Below are positions 48,595 to 57,926 of a stretch of DNA of 64,000 nucleotides, piece after piece. The stretch spans positions 1-64,000 of the forward strand of contig CAVQNH010000039.1 of assembly GCA_963713815.1 (NCBI GenBank). Direction: 5' to 3'. Below the pieces are notes generated by a model, which saw only the letters and a list, made by a program, of their open reading frames with translations, did no database searches and had not been told where the DNA came from. Made by a program: the position numbers and the translations under genes. This stretch comes from RYN-230 sp963713815. Lineage in GTDB: Bacteria > Actinomycetota > Actinomycetes > Streptosporangiales > Streptosporangiaceae. Position 1 is the stretch's first letter, and the number at the start of each line of letters is the position of its first letter.

Positions 48595-49892
48595 CGGCGC
48601 TTCTTCTTGCCGCCGGGGCGGCGCTTGGCGGAGGAGGTGTTCCGGCGCGGCTGCTGCCGCGGCCCGGGACGCCCACCCGGGGCCGGGCGCGGCGCGGTCC
48701 GCCCCGCCGTGACCCGGTCCGCGCCCGGCGTGCCGTCGCCGGCGTCCGCATCCTGGTCAGGACCATCGGTGTCCTGCAGGTCGGCGTCCTCGTCGTCGGC
48801 GTCGAGCACAGCTGCGCTGCCGCCCGCCACGGTGCCCGCGGCGGCTGCGGCGCCCGCACCGGCCACGGCAGCCCGCGAGGTCTTCGCGCCGGCCCGCCTG
48901 GCGGCGCGGGTCCCGGAGGTCCGCTGCGCCACCCGCCTGGCCAGCGCCTTGTACTGCGGGTCCCGTTCCTTGAGGTCCGCGAGCACCGGGGTGGCGATGA
49001 AGATGGAGGAGTAGGTGCCGGACAGCATGCCGACGAACAGCACCAGGGCCAGGTCGTTCAGCTCCCCGGCACCGAGCAGGCCGCCGCCGATGAACAGGAT
49101 CGCGGCCACCGGCAGCAGCGCGATGACCGAGGTGTTGATGGACCGCACCAGGGTCTGGTTGAGGGCCAGGTTGGCGGCCTGGCTGTAGGTGCTGCGGGCC
49201 GACCCGAGCAGGCCGGCGGTATTCTCCCGGACCTTGTCGAACACCACCACGGTGTCGTAGAGCGAGTAACCCAGGATGGTCAGCAGCCCGATCACGGTGG
49301 CCGGGCTGACCGGGAACCCGGCCAGCGCGTAGATGCCTATGGTGATGACGATGTCGTGGGCCAGCGCGACGAGCGCGGCCACGGCCATCCGCCATTCGAA
49401 CGCGATCGACAGGTAGATGACGATCACGATGAGGAAGGCGATCAGGGCCTGCAGGGCCTTCTGCGAGATCTGCGAGCCCCAGCTGGCGCCCACGAAGTTC
49501 ACGCTGATCTTGCTCTGGGAGACGCCCAGCTCCTTGGCCAGCTCGGACTGGACCTTGAGCCCCTGCGAGTAATCCAGCTTGCCCGTCTGCACCTGCCAGG
49601 TGGCGCTGCCGCCCGAGCCGACGTGCTGGACGATGGCACCCTGGCCGTCGCCGGTGGTGCCGACCGCGCTCTGCACCCGGCTGATCGAGGACACCGAGGA
49701 AGCCGGGATGGTGATGACCGAGCCGCCCTTGAAGTCCACGGTGAAGTTCAGGCCCCGCGCGAACAGGCCGACCAGGCTGAGGACCAGGATCAGGCCGGAG
49801 ATCGCGTACCAGAGCTTCTGCCGCCCCACGAAGTCGAAGGAGACCTCGCCCCGGTAGAGACGGCCGCCGACGTTGCCGAGCCGCGACATCAT
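48591..49892 (-). CDS. secF: Protein translocase subunit SecF
   Basis: Partner of SecD in the proton-driven pulling of exported proteins. 433 residues: first membrane helix (KLWYAISGLILVLSLVGLF), extracytoplasmic P1 domain beginning FTVDFKGGSVI, five further helices with EWRMAVAALVALAHDIVITI and YSLYDTVVVFDKVREN. A cytoplasmic tail of about 110 residues, Ala-rich then acidic then strongly basic (KRRPGGKKKRR), is longer than in most SecF. ATGATG at the secD stop gives two possible starts. Confidence 0.94.
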   Translation of the reverse strand: MMSRLGNVGGRLYRGEVSFDFVGRQKLWYAISGLILVLSLVGLFARGLNFTVDFKGGSVITIPASSVSSISRVQSAVGTTGDGQGAIVQHVGSGGSATWQVQTGKLDYSQGLKVQSELAKELGVSQSKISVNFVGASWGSQISQKALQALIAFLIVIVIYLSIAFEWRMAVAALVALAHDIVITIGIYALAGFPVSPATVIGLLTILGYSLYDTVVVFDKVRENTAGLLGSARSTYSQAANLALNQTLVRSINTSVIALLPVAAILFIGGGLLGAGELNDLALVLFVGMLSGTYSSIFIATPVLADLKERDPQYKALARRVAQRTSGTRAARRAGAKTSRAAVAGAGAAAAAGTVAGGSAAVLDADDEDADLQDTDGPDQDADAGDGTPGADRVTAGRTAPRPAPGGRPGPRQQPRRNTSSAKRRPGGKKKRR

Positions 49893-51800
49893 GCCTCCTT
49901 CGCCGGGGTGGTGGCGCCAGCCCGCACGCGGGTGGTCCGGGAGGACCGCCACGGCGTCTTCGCCCCGAGCCGGGCCGGATCCAGACCGGAGTAGCGGTGG
50001 CCCCGGCCGAAGAACTTCGTCCGGGCCAGCAGCGTGACCATCGGCTTGGTGAACAGGAACACCACCACCACGTCGATGATCGTGGTCAGGCCGAGCGTGA
50101 ACGCGAAGCCCTTGACCTCGCCGAGGGAGAAGTACCACAGCAGCGCGGCGGCCAGGAACGACACGGTGTCGGAGACCAGCACCGTGCGCCGGGCCCGTTT
50201 CCAGCCCCGTTCCACCGCGGTCCGCAGGGTGCGGCCGTCCCGCACCTCGTCACGCAATCGCTCGAAGAACACCACGAACGAGTCCGCGGTGATGCCGATG
50301 GCCACGATGAGGCCGGCGATCCCGGACAGCTGCAGCGCGAAGCCCTGGTACTTGCCGAGCAGGATGACGGCCTCGAAGACCAGGACCCCGGCGATGATCA
50401 GGCTGGACACCGCGACCACGGCCAGGCCCCGGTAGTACAGCAGGCAGTACACGACCACCAGGAGCAGGCCGATGGCCCCGGCCAGCAGCCCCGCGTGCAG
50501 CTGGTCGCTGCCCAGCGACGGCGAGATCGACTGGACGGATTCCTTGGTGAACGTCAGCGGCAGCGCGCCGTAGTTCAGCACGTTGGCCAGGTTGGTGGCC
50601 TGGTTCTGGCTGAAGTTGCCGGTGATCTGCGCGGACCCGCCGGGGATCGCGCCCTGGTCGATGGCCGGGAACGAGATCACGTTGCCGTCGAGCACCACGG
50701 CCAGGTAGTCCAGCGGCGAGGTCGGCTGGCCCCCGGAGGCGTACTTGCTGTTCATCTGCTCGGTCAGCGTGCCGAACGCCGCGCCGCCCGCCGAGTTGAA
50801 GTTGAGGTTGGTCTGCCAGTAGACGCTGGACGTGTTCTGGGTAGCGCTGGCCGACGTGATGTCCTTGCCCAGCACCTTGGCCTTGTCCAGGACGAACTTG
50901 TACGTGATCCCGCCCTCGGAGCCGCACGAGACGGTCTGGATGTTCGCGTTGTTGTACTGCTGGGCGGTGTAGCCGACCTGCTGCTTCCAGTTCTTGTCCG
51001 CGCAGTTGAGCTTGTTGAACTGTGCCTTCACCGGCGCGCTGACCAGGCTGGCGTCCCCGCTGGCGCCCGCCACGGTGGACAGGCCGGAGCTGCTGGCGGC
51101 CGGGGACGACGCGGACGCGCTGGCCGACGGGCTCGCGGACGACGAGGCCGACGGGGTGGCGGACGCCTTGGCCTGCGCCGCGGTCAGGGTGTGAGACCGG
51201 CTGGCCATCTCCTTCGCCCCGGTTCCGCTGGCCGCCCCGCTGCCCAGTGCGCCCTTCTTGGCCGACGAGCTGGCCGATGCGGACGCCGTCGGTGACGCGC
51301 TGGCCTTGGTCCGAGGCGACCGACGACGGCGTACTGGCCGACGGGGTCGGCGTGGGCGTCGTCGTGGCCGTCGTGCTGCCCGTGTTCGGCGCCTGCAGGA
51401 GCACCTGGCGGAACAGCAGCTGGGCGGTCTGCCCGACCAGGCTCACGACCTTCTGGGTGCCGGCCCCGGGGACCGCCACGTTGATGATGTCGCTGCCCTG
51501 CTGCTGGACCTGGGCCTCGGTGAAGCCCGCGCCGTTGACCCGGCTGGCCATGATGTTCTTGGCCTGGGTCATGTCCGACGCGAACTGCGTGGTGGACACG
51601 CCCTTGGGTGCCGTGGCCTTCAGCGCCACCGTGGTGCCGCTGGTCAGGTCCAGGCCCAGGTGGACCTTGAAGTCCTTGCCCCACTGGCCGGGCGAGGCGA
51701 TGTTGCTGCCCACGATGGCCAGGAACAGCACCACGATCAGCGTGGCCAGCCCGGCCAGCGCCCGGCCCGGCCGGGAGACGTTACCGCTTGGGGGAGCCAA
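49889..51800 (-). pseudogene. secD: Protein translocase subunit SecD, one frameshift
   Basis: About 636 residues when joined. N-terminus MAPPSGNVSRPGRALAGLAT with the first helix, then HLGLDLTSGTTVALKA (P1 head) and VNGAGFTEAQVQQQGSDIIN. The C-terminal part has the six-helix RND region (LGSDQLHAGLLAGAIGLLLV, IVAIGITADSFVVFFER). The frame changes near 51311; removing one base joins the halves. The break lies in a Ser/Ala/Thr-rich stretch of about 120 residues inserted in the extracytoplasmic domain. secD is essential or nearly so in most bacteria, so an assembly error is likelier than loss. Coupled to secF. Confidence 0.87.
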
Positions 51801-51861
51801 TTCTCCTCATGTCCTTCGCTCGCGTGTCCCCCGGCCCGACGCTGGGCGCGGGGCAGTGCGG

Positions 51862-52380
51862 TCAGTCCGCGGTGCGCTCGTCCTGAGCGGTGTGGTCGGC
51901 CGCCGTGCTGCCGGGAGAAGTGCTGCCTGGGCTGGAGCCGTTGAGGTGCTCGGACGCCGGGGCATCCGTGGTCCCCTCGGCGGCCGTGCCCTGCGGGCTG
52001 CCTGGCTCGTCAAACGAGGAGTCCGCCGCGTCGGTTCCCGCCGTGTCGGTACCGTCCAGATCGAGGCCGGAGGTGCCGTCCTCGTCGGGCAGGGTTTCCA
52101 TTACGGCCCGGCGCAGGAACCGCATGTGCACGCCGGGCGCCACTTCGAGCACCACATCCTGATCATCCGCGTCGACCACGGTGGCGTACATGCCCGCGGT
52201 GGTGCGAACGCGCTGTCCTGGCCGCACGGTGTTCTGCATGGCCTGGGCCTGGCGCTGCTTGTTGCGCTGGGGCCGGATCATGACGAAGTAGAGCAGCCCG
52301 AACAGGACGACGATGACGATCAGGAACGTGTAGCTCCCTCCGCCGGAACTGCTGGCCGCAAGATAATGCATGTTCCCCAT
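51862..52380 (-). CDS. yajC: Preprotein translocase subunit YajC
   Basis: Small accessory protein of SecDF. 172 residues: short N-terminus, one membrane helix (about 18-36, FLIVIVVLFGLLYFVMI), then RPQRNKQRQAQAMQ and a beta domain RPGQRVRTTAGMYATVVDAD. The acidic Ser/Thr tail (about 95-172) is typical of actinobacterial YajC. First gene of yajC-secD-secF. Confidence 0.93.
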   Translation of the reverse strand: MGNMHYLAASSSGGGSYTFLIVIVVLFGLLYFVMIRPQRNKQRQAQAMQNTVRPGQRVRTTAGMYATVVDADDQDVVLEVAPGVHMRFLRRAVMETLPDEDGTSGLDLDGTDTAGTDAADSSFDEPGSPQGTAAEGTTDAPASEHLNGSSPGSTSPGSTAADHTAQDERTAD

Positions 52381-52668
52381 CGCGGGGGCTTCCTTCCAGT
52401 TGATGAGCTCTGCCTGGCCGCGCGCCGGGCCATAGGGGCCGGCAGGGCCGGAAATCCGTGGCCATCCGGGCAGCGGTTGACCAACTGCCGAAGTGTAGCG
52501 GCGCGCGGGCAGCGCACCAACAGGCTACGGCGTCCGGCGACTGATCGTGACATCCCCGCGACCAATTCAGGCCCTTCCGGGCGCGTCCGCCCGCTGGGTA
52601 CCGGAAGGCTTACCGGCACGTCTTCCGGAACGGTGACCTGCACGTCAACACAAGCGGTGATCTGGCCG

Positions 52669-53715
52669 TCACTCGAACAGGCTGCCGGGCAGGGCCAGGC
52701 CGGGTGGCTCGGGCGGGTCGAGCCCCAGGTGCTGCCAGGCTGCCGGGGTGGCCACCCGCCCGCGCGGGGTGCGGGCCATGAGGCCGCGGCGGACCAGGAA
52801 CGGCTCGGCCACCACCTCGACGGTCTCGGCTTCCTCGCCCACCGCCACGGCGAGCGTGGACAGCCCGACCGGGCCGCCGCCGAACCGGACCACCAGCGCG
52901 CTGAGCACCGCGCGGTCCAGCCGGTCCAGGCCTTCCTCGTCCACCTCGTACAGTTCCAGGGCCGCGCGGGCCAGCTCCCGGGTGACCACGCCGTCGGCCC
53001 GCACCTCCGCGTAGTCCCGGACCCGGCGCAGCAGCCGGTTGGCGATCCGCGGCGTGCCCCGGGACCGGCCGGCGATCTCATCCGCGCCGTCGTCGCGCAG
53101 CGCCACCCCGAGCAGGTCGGCCGACCGGCGGACGATGACCTCCAGCTCGGCGGGCTCGTAGAAGTCCAGGTGCGCGGTGAAGCCGAACCGGTCCCGCAGC
53201 GGCGCGGGCAGCAGCCCGGCCCGGGTGGTCGCGCCGACCAGGGTGAACGGGGCGATCTCCAGCGGGATCGAGGTCGCACCCGGTCCCTTCCCGACCACCA
53301 CGTCGACCCGGAAGTCCTCCATGGCCAGGTAGAGCATCTCCTCGGCGGGCCGGGCCACCCGGTGGATCTCGTCGATGAAGATCACGTCCCGCTCGCTCAG
53401 CGTGGACAGGATCGCGGCCAGGTCACCGGCCCGCTCGATGGCCGGCCCGCTGGTGATCCGCAGCGGCGCCCCCAGCTCGGCCGCGATGATCATCGCGAAC
53501 GTGGTCTTGCCCAGCCCCGGCGGCCCGGACAGCAGCACATGGTCCGGGGCCCGGCCGCGCCGCATCGCGCCCTCCAGCACCAGCGACAGCTGCTCGCGGA
53601 CCCGGGTCTGGCCGATGACCTCGGCGAGCCGCCTGGGCCGCAGTGCACCCTCGATGGCCCGCTCGTCCGCGTCGGCCAGCGGCGACACCAAGCGCTCCTG
53701 CTCTACCGCGCCCAC
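52669..53715 (-). CDS. ruvB: Holliday junction DNA helicase RuvB
   Basis: AAA+ motor of branch migration with RuvA. 348 residues: SPLADADERAIEGALRPRRL, Walker A GPPGLGKTTFA, Walker B IFIDEIHR, sensor GATTRAGLLPAPLRDRFG with the arginine finger, and a winged-helix C-terminus. It starts at a GTG. The first ~20 residues (ERLVSPLADADER) are duplicated at the end of the small ORF just upstream, so the original start and upstream context were altered by a short tandem duplication. Confidence 0.95.
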   Translation of the reverse strand: MGAVEQERLVSPLADADERAIEGALRPRRLAEVIGQTRVREQLSLVLEGAMRRGRAPDHVLLSGPPGLGKTTFAMIIAAELGAPLRITSGPAIERAGDLAAILSTLSERDVIFIDEIHRVARPAEEMLYLAMEDFRVDVVVGKGPGATSIPLEIAPFTLVGATTRAGLLPAPLRDRFGFTAHLDFYEPAELEVIVRRSADLLGVALRDDGADEIAGRSRGTPRIANRLLRRVRDYAEVRADGVVTRELARAALELYEVDEEGLDRLDRAVLSALVVRFGGGPVGLSTLAVAVGEEAETVEVVAEPFLVRRGLMARTPRGRVATPAAWQHLGLDPPEPPGLALPGSLFE

Positions 53716-53945
53716 TCTGTTTCCCGCTCGTCCGCGTCGGCCAGCGGCGACACGACGCGCTCCCCAGCCAGCGCATCCGGCGCGTCCCGCTGCGCGGCGG
53801 GCAGCATTTCCCGCTGCGCGGGGAACGGCGCTTCCCGCTGCGCGGACTCCAGGGCCTGCTCTTCCAGGGCGGACAGCCCCGGCGCCTCCCGTTCCGCGTC
53901 CTCGGCGGCGGAGTGGGCGCCGGGCGGGCGGTCCGGGCCGGTCAT
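53703..53945 (-). CDS. Small ORF between ruvA and ruvB with duplicated ruvB N-terminus
   Basis: 80 residues. Its ATG overlaps the ruvA stop (ATGA), so it should be translated with ruvA. The sequence is disordered and Glu/Ala/Gln-rich, with a loose repeat (AQREAPFPAQREMLPAAQRD). The last 19 residues (ERVVSPLADADERETEWAR) copy the ruvB N-terminus, and its stop overlaps the ruvB start region. It probably arose when an N-terminal extension of RuvB was cut off by duplication of about 40 bases. No independent function is known. Confidence 0.6.
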   Translation of the reverse strand: MTGPDRPPGAHSAAEDAEREAPGLSALEEQALESAQREAPFPAQREMLPAAQRDAPDALAGERVVSPLADADERETEWAR

Positions 53946-54574
53946 GCGCGGCTCAGCTTGCGCAGCGCGGCCCGCAGCGCGACGGATACGTCCACGTCCC
54001 CGTTGGGGCTGGCCGTGAGGTCAGCGGCGACCGCGGCGATGGCCTGCTCGGCGTCCCGGGCGGGCCAGCCCAGGTTGACCAGGCCGGCCCGGACCTGGTC
54101 GCGCCACAGCCCGGCGGCGCCCGCGGCGGTCCCGGCGCCGGGCGGCGGCCCCAGCACCCCGGCCGGCGCGGCGGGCGAGCCGAGCCGGCCCGCCAGTTCC
54201 AGCACGATCCGCTGCGCGCCCTTGCGGCCGATCCCCGGCACCCGGGTCAGCGCGGCCACGTCTTCCGACGCGATGGCCTGCCGCAGCCCGTCCGGGCTGA
54301 ACGAGGCCAGCATGGCCAGCGCCAGCCGCGGGCCCACCCCGCTGCAGGTCTGCACCAGTTCGAACACGTCCCGCTCGTCATCGCTGGCGAAGCCGTACAG
54401 GGTCAGCGCGTCCTCGCGGACCACCAGGGACGTGGCCACCCGGGCCCGCTCGCCGGTGCGCAGCCCGGCCAGCGTGCCCGGCGTGGCCTGCACCAGCAGC
54501 CCCACCCCGCCGACCTCGATCACCGCGCCTTCCGGCGCGATGGCACAGACCAGCCCGTCCAGATGGGCAATCAC
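53942..54574 (-). CDS. ruvA: Holliday junction DNA helicase subunit RuvA
   Basis: Tetramer that holds the four-way junction for RuvB. 210 residues: OB domain (MIAHLDG-like VIAHLDGLV, GVGLLVQATPGTL), helix-hairpin-helix pair (CSGVGPRLALAML, VPGIGRKGAQRIVLEL), and a C-terminal RuvB-binding domain after an Ala/Pro linker. The GTG overlaps the ruvC stop (GTGA). The frame remains open upstream only as a ruvC shadow. Confidence 0.94.
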   Translation of the reverse strand: MIAHLDGLVCAIAPEGAVIEVGGVGLLVQATPGTLAGLRTGERARVATSLVVREDALTLYGFASDDERDVFELVQTCSGVGPRLALAMLASFSPDGLRQAIASEDVAALTRVPGIGRKGAQRIVLELAGRLGSPAAPAGVLGPPPGAGTAAGAAGLWRDQVRAGLVNLGWPARDAEQAIAAVAADLTASPNGDVDVSVALRAALRKLSRA

Positions 54575-55125
54575 CGCAGGCCTCCTGCAGGGGTACGGGA
54601 AACGACCGGGACATTCTGGCGGGCGAGCAGCGCGGCGGCGGCGAGGCGGGTCTGCGGGCCGCGCCACAGGTGGCAGATGGCCAGGGCCAGGGCGTCGGCC
54701 GTGTCCGCGGGCTTCGGCGGGTCGGCCAGCCGGAGCAGCCGCATCACCATGGTGGTGACCTGGGCCTTGTCGGCCCGCCCGCTCCCGGTCACCGCGGCCT
54801 TGACCTCGCTCGGCGTGTGCAGCGCGACCGGCAGGCCGCGGCGCGCCGCGCACAGCACGGCCACCGCACCGGCCTGCGCGGTGCCCATGACGGTGCGCAC
54901 GTTGTGCTGGCTGAACACCCGCTCCACGGCCACCGCGTCCGGGTGGTGCTCGGACAGCCAGGCGTCGATCTCCACTTCCAGGGCCAGCAGCCGGGCCGCG
55001 ATGTCCGCCGTGGGCGGGGTCCGGGCCACGCCCGCCGCGACCAGGGCGGGAGGCTTGCCGGGGGTGCCTTCCACCACACCGAGCCCGCACCGGGTCAGCC
55101 CCGGGTCGACGCCGAGCACCCGCAT
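54571..55125 (-). CDS. ruvC: Crossover junction endodeoxyribonuclease RuvC
   Basis: Resolves Holliday junctions. 184 residues: MRVLGVDPGLTRCGLGVV (first Asp), AVERVFSQHNVRTVMGTAQA (Glu), HTPSEVKAAVTGSGRADKAQV and PADTADALALAICH (paired Asp). All four acidic catalytic residues are present. First gene of ruvC-ruvA-ruvB. Confidence 0.96.
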   Translation of the reverse strand: MRVLGVDPGLTRCGLGVVEGTPGKPPALVAAGVARTPPTADIAARLLALEVEIDAWLSEHHPDAVAVERVFSQHNVRTVMGTAQAGAVAVLCAARRGLPVALHTPSEVKAAVTGSGRADKAQVTTMVMRLLRLADPPKPADTADALALAICHLWRGPQTRLAAAALLARQNVPVVSRTPAGGLR

Positions 55126-55240
55126 TTGCGCTCCATCCCGGCCGGCCGGCCCGGCCGATCCGGGCTATGACGAACATGTGTTCGGTCGCGTCTGACCCTA
55201 CCGGCCCGGGCGGCGCGGCGGGCCTAGCCGGCCCGGCGTG

Positions 55241-56440
55241 TCAGAAGAACTCGAGCATGAACGGGTCCGCGCCGAACGCCGCGTCCAGCGCGTCATCGCC
55301 GCCGGGGTCACCGCCGGCCGCCAGCCCGGCGCGGCGGAGCGTGGCCAGCGGGGTGCCGGCGTACAGCGCCGCGAACCCGCGCGGCCCCAGCGTCAGCGCG
55401 TCCGGGACAGCCTCGGACGCGGTCAGCGTGCCCTGGCCGCCGTTCACGTCCAGCGTCCACCAGCCCTCGCAGGCCGGGCGGTCCGGATCGTCCAGCCGGA
55501 GGACCGCGGTCAGCCCGACGCCGGCCGGGAAGCCCCGGCCGGCCACCGCCGCGGACGCGTCGAGGACCCGCAGCATCCACGCCGACCGGCCCGACTGGCG
55601 GACGTCAGGGTCGGTCGTCAGCCACTGCACCGGGTCGGCGGGGCCCACGGTCGCCCGGACAGTTTGAGCTATGGAGGAATGGGAGGCGACCACGCCCCAG
55701 ATCGCCCGGGTTGCCGCGGCCGAGCCGGCCAGGGCCCGGTCCACCAGGAGCTCATCGTTGCCGTTCTGCCAGCGGTAGGCGAGGAACCCGTCCGGGGCCA
55801 GGTAGGCGAAGCGCTGCTCGTCACCCAGCCAGCGGGCCACGGCCGCCTCGTCCCGGGTGTTCGGGCCGCAGTCGCGGAGGGCCTGGTGGACGCGCCCGAT
55901 CACGGCGAGCACCCTGGTCGCGTCGCCGGGCCCGCACCGGCGCAGCCGGGTTTCCGGCTGCGCTGTCCGGGCCGGGGCATCGTCCCGGTCCGGGGCGATC
56001 AGCGAGCGCAGCGAATGGGACGGGATGGCGAGGTGGCCCAGGCTGCCGGCGATCTCCCAGCCCAGCGACCGGTACAGCGCCATGGTGGCCGGATAGAGCG
56101 CGGACACCTGGTAGCCGCGGTCGCCGATCAGGCTGAGCAGGGTACGCATCAGGGCCCGGCCGGTGCCACGCCCGCGTTCCTCGGGCGCCACCATGACGTT
56201 GGCCACCCCGGCCATCGGGACCGGCTGGCCGTGCCACCACTGGATCATGTCGTGGTAGCGGGCGGCGGCCAGCAGCCGCCCGCCGTCGAACGCCCCGAGG
56301 TACTGCCGGGCCCCGATGGCGGCGCCGGCGGTTTCCTGCCAGCGCGGCCGGTCCGGCCGCGGGATGGGCCCGAAGGCCCGGACACTCAGGTCGAGCAGCG
56401 CGTCGGGGTCGTCACCGGGACCCAGTTCCCTGATGTCCAC
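55241..56440 (-). CDS. Eis-like GNAT N-acetyltransferase
   Basis: 399 residues. Two GNAT folds and a C-terminal SCP2-like domain, the architecture of Eis (enhanced intracellular survival) proteins. Acetyl-CoA loop VAPEERGRGTGRAL, aromatic MALYRSLGWE with the general-acid Tyr, and a C-terminal Phe (FMLEFF) whose carboxylate is the general base in Eis. Such enzymes acetylate aminoglycosides, polyamines or peptides; the physiological substrate here is unknown. It sits between yebC and ruvC, which are usually adjacent, so it is an insertion in the conserved block. Confidence 0.85.
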   Translation of the reverse strand: MDIRELGPGDDPDALLDLSVRAFGPIPRPDRPRWQETAGAAIGARQYLGAFDGGRLLAAARYHDMIQWWHGQPVPMAGVANVMVAPEERGRGTGRALMRTLLSLIGDRGYQVSALYPATMALYRSLGWEIAGSLGHLAIPSHSLRSLIAPDRDDAPARTAQPETRLRRCGPGDATRVLAVIGRVHQALRDCGPNTRDEAAVARWLGDEQRFAYLAPDGFLAYRWQNGNDELLVDRALAGSAAATRAIWGVVASHSSIAQTVRATVGPADPVQWLTTDPDVRQSGRSAWMLRVLDASAAVAGRGFPAGVGLTAVLRLDDPDRPACEGWWTLDVNGGQGTLTASEAVPDALTLGPRGFAALYAGTPLATLRRAGLAAGGDPGGDDALDAAFGADPFMLEFF

Positions 56441-56443
56441 CCG

Positions 56444-57196
56444 TCAGCCGAGTTTCTCCATGACCTCGTCGGGCACCGAGTAGTTCGCGTAGACGTCCTG
56501 GACGTCGTCGGAGTCCTCCACCGCCTCGATCAGCCGGAACACCCGCTTGGCCTGCTCCTCGTCCAGTTCCACCTCGACGGTGGGCAGGAACGCCGCCTCG
56601 GCGGAGTCGTACTCGATCCCGGCCTGCTGCAGCGCGTTGCGGACCGCGAGCAGGTCACCCGGCTCGCTGATCACCTCGAGCGACTCGCCCAGGTCGTTGA
56701 CCTCCTCGGCGCCCGCGTCGAGCACCGCGGTCAGCACGTCGTCCTCGCTGGCCCCGTCCGCCTTGGGCACGATCACCACGCCCTTGCGGTGGAACAGGTA
56801 GGACACCGAGCCGGGGTCGGCCATCGTCCCGCCGTTACGGGTCAGCGCGGTCCGCACGTCGGCGGCAGCCCGGTTCCGGTTGTCGGTCAGGCACTCCACG
56901 AGCACCGCGACCCCGCCGGGGGCGTACCCCTCGTAGGCGATGTTCTCGTAGGCGGCGCCGCCCGCTTCCAGGCCGGCCCCGCGCCGGATGGCCCGGTCGA
57001 TGTTCTCGTTCGGTACCGAGCTCTTCTTGGCCTTCTGCACCGCGTCGAACAAGGTCGGGTTACCGGCCTGGTCCGCGCCCCCGGTCCGCGCCGCCACCTC
57101 GACGTTCTTGATCAGTTTGGCGAAGAGCTTGCCCCGCCGGGCGTCGATGACCGCCTTCTTGTGCTTGGTCGTGGCCCACTTGGAGTGGCCGCTCAT
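56444..57196 (-). CDS. yebC: YebC/PmpR family protein
   Basis: 250 residues beginning MSGHSKWATTKHKKAVIDAR, the diagnostic family start, with GGADQAGNPTLFDAV, PNENIDRAIRRGAG and an acidic C-terminal half. Members act as transcriptional regulators or, as recently shown, relieve ribosome stalling at prolines. The ATG overlaps the pdxT stop (ATGA). Confidence 0.95.
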   Translation of the reverse strand: MSGHSKWATTKHKKAVIDARRGKLFAKLIKNVEVAARTGGADQAGNPTLFDAVQKAKKSSVPNENIDRAIRRGAGLEAGGAAYENIAYEGYAPGGVAVLVECLTDNRNRAAADVRTALTRNGGTMADPGSVSYLFHRKGVVIVPKADGASEDDVLTAVLDAGAEEVNDLGESLEVISEPGDLLAVRNALQQAGIEYDSAEAAFLPTVEVELDEEQAKRVFRLIEAVEDSDDVQDVYANYSVPDEVMEKLG

Positions 57197-57813
57197 ATCC
57201 GATCCCTCACCATGTCTACGAAAAGCTTGTGCACCCGCGGGTCCCCGGTCAGCTCGGGGTGGAAGGCGGTGGCCAGCGCCGGGCCCTGCCGGACGGCGAC
57301 GATCCTACCGGTGCCCGGCTCAGCCCCGAGTATCTCGACGTCCGGGCCGGTCTCCTCGACCCACGGCGCCCGGATGAACACGGCCCGCAGCGCGGGCCCG
57401 GGCACCCCGGTCAGCGGGATGTCCGCCTCGAACGAGTCCACCTGCCGCCCGAACGCGTTGCGCCGCACGGTCATGTCGATGCCGCCCAGGGTTTCCTGCC
57501 CCGCGACCCCGTCCAGCAGCCGGTCCGCCAGCATGATCATGCCAGCGCAGGAGCCGAAGACCGGCATCCCCCCGCTGATCCGCTTGCGCAGCGGCTCCAT
57601 CAGCTCGAAGATCACCGCGAGCTTCCACATCGTGGTGGACTCCCCGCCCGGGATGACCAGGCCATCGACCTGGTCGAGCTCGCCGGGCCGGCGGACCCGC
57701 AGCGGCCGGGCCCCGGCTGACTCCAGCGCCCGGAAGTGCTCGATCACGTCACCCTGGAGGGAGAGCACGCCCACGGCCGGTCCCCCTGCGCTGGCGGGGA
57801 TGTGGTCGGGCAT
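57193..57813 (-). CDS. pdxT: Pyridoxal 5'-phosphate synthase glutaminase subunit PdxT
   Basis: Releases ammonia from glutamine for PdxS. 206 residues: VGVLSLQGDVIEH, VIPGGESTTMWKL, nucleophile Cys in FGSCAGMIML and His in AFHPELTGD. Normal length. It is separated from pdxS by a Clp-N protein gene, although the two subunits work in one 24-subunit complex. Confidence 0.96.
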   Translation of the reverse strand: MPDHIPASAGGPAVGVLSLQGDVIEHFRALESAGARPLRVRRPGELDQVDGLVIPGGESTTMWKLAVIFELMEPLRKRISGGMPVFGSCAGMIMLADRLLDGVAGQETLGGIDMTVRRNAFGRQVDSFEADIPLTGVPGPALRAVFIRAPWVEETGPDVEILGAEPGTGRIVAVRQGPALATAFHPELTGDPRVHKLFVDMVRDRI

Positions 57814-57926
57814 GACGGGTCCTTCCGGGCAGCGGGGAGCTGCTTCGAGGGTAGCGGTCTGGACTCAACACCAGGAACAGGGCGGATCTTCCCGGGCGCC
57901 CTGCTCCCGGGCACGCTCGCGGGCGG

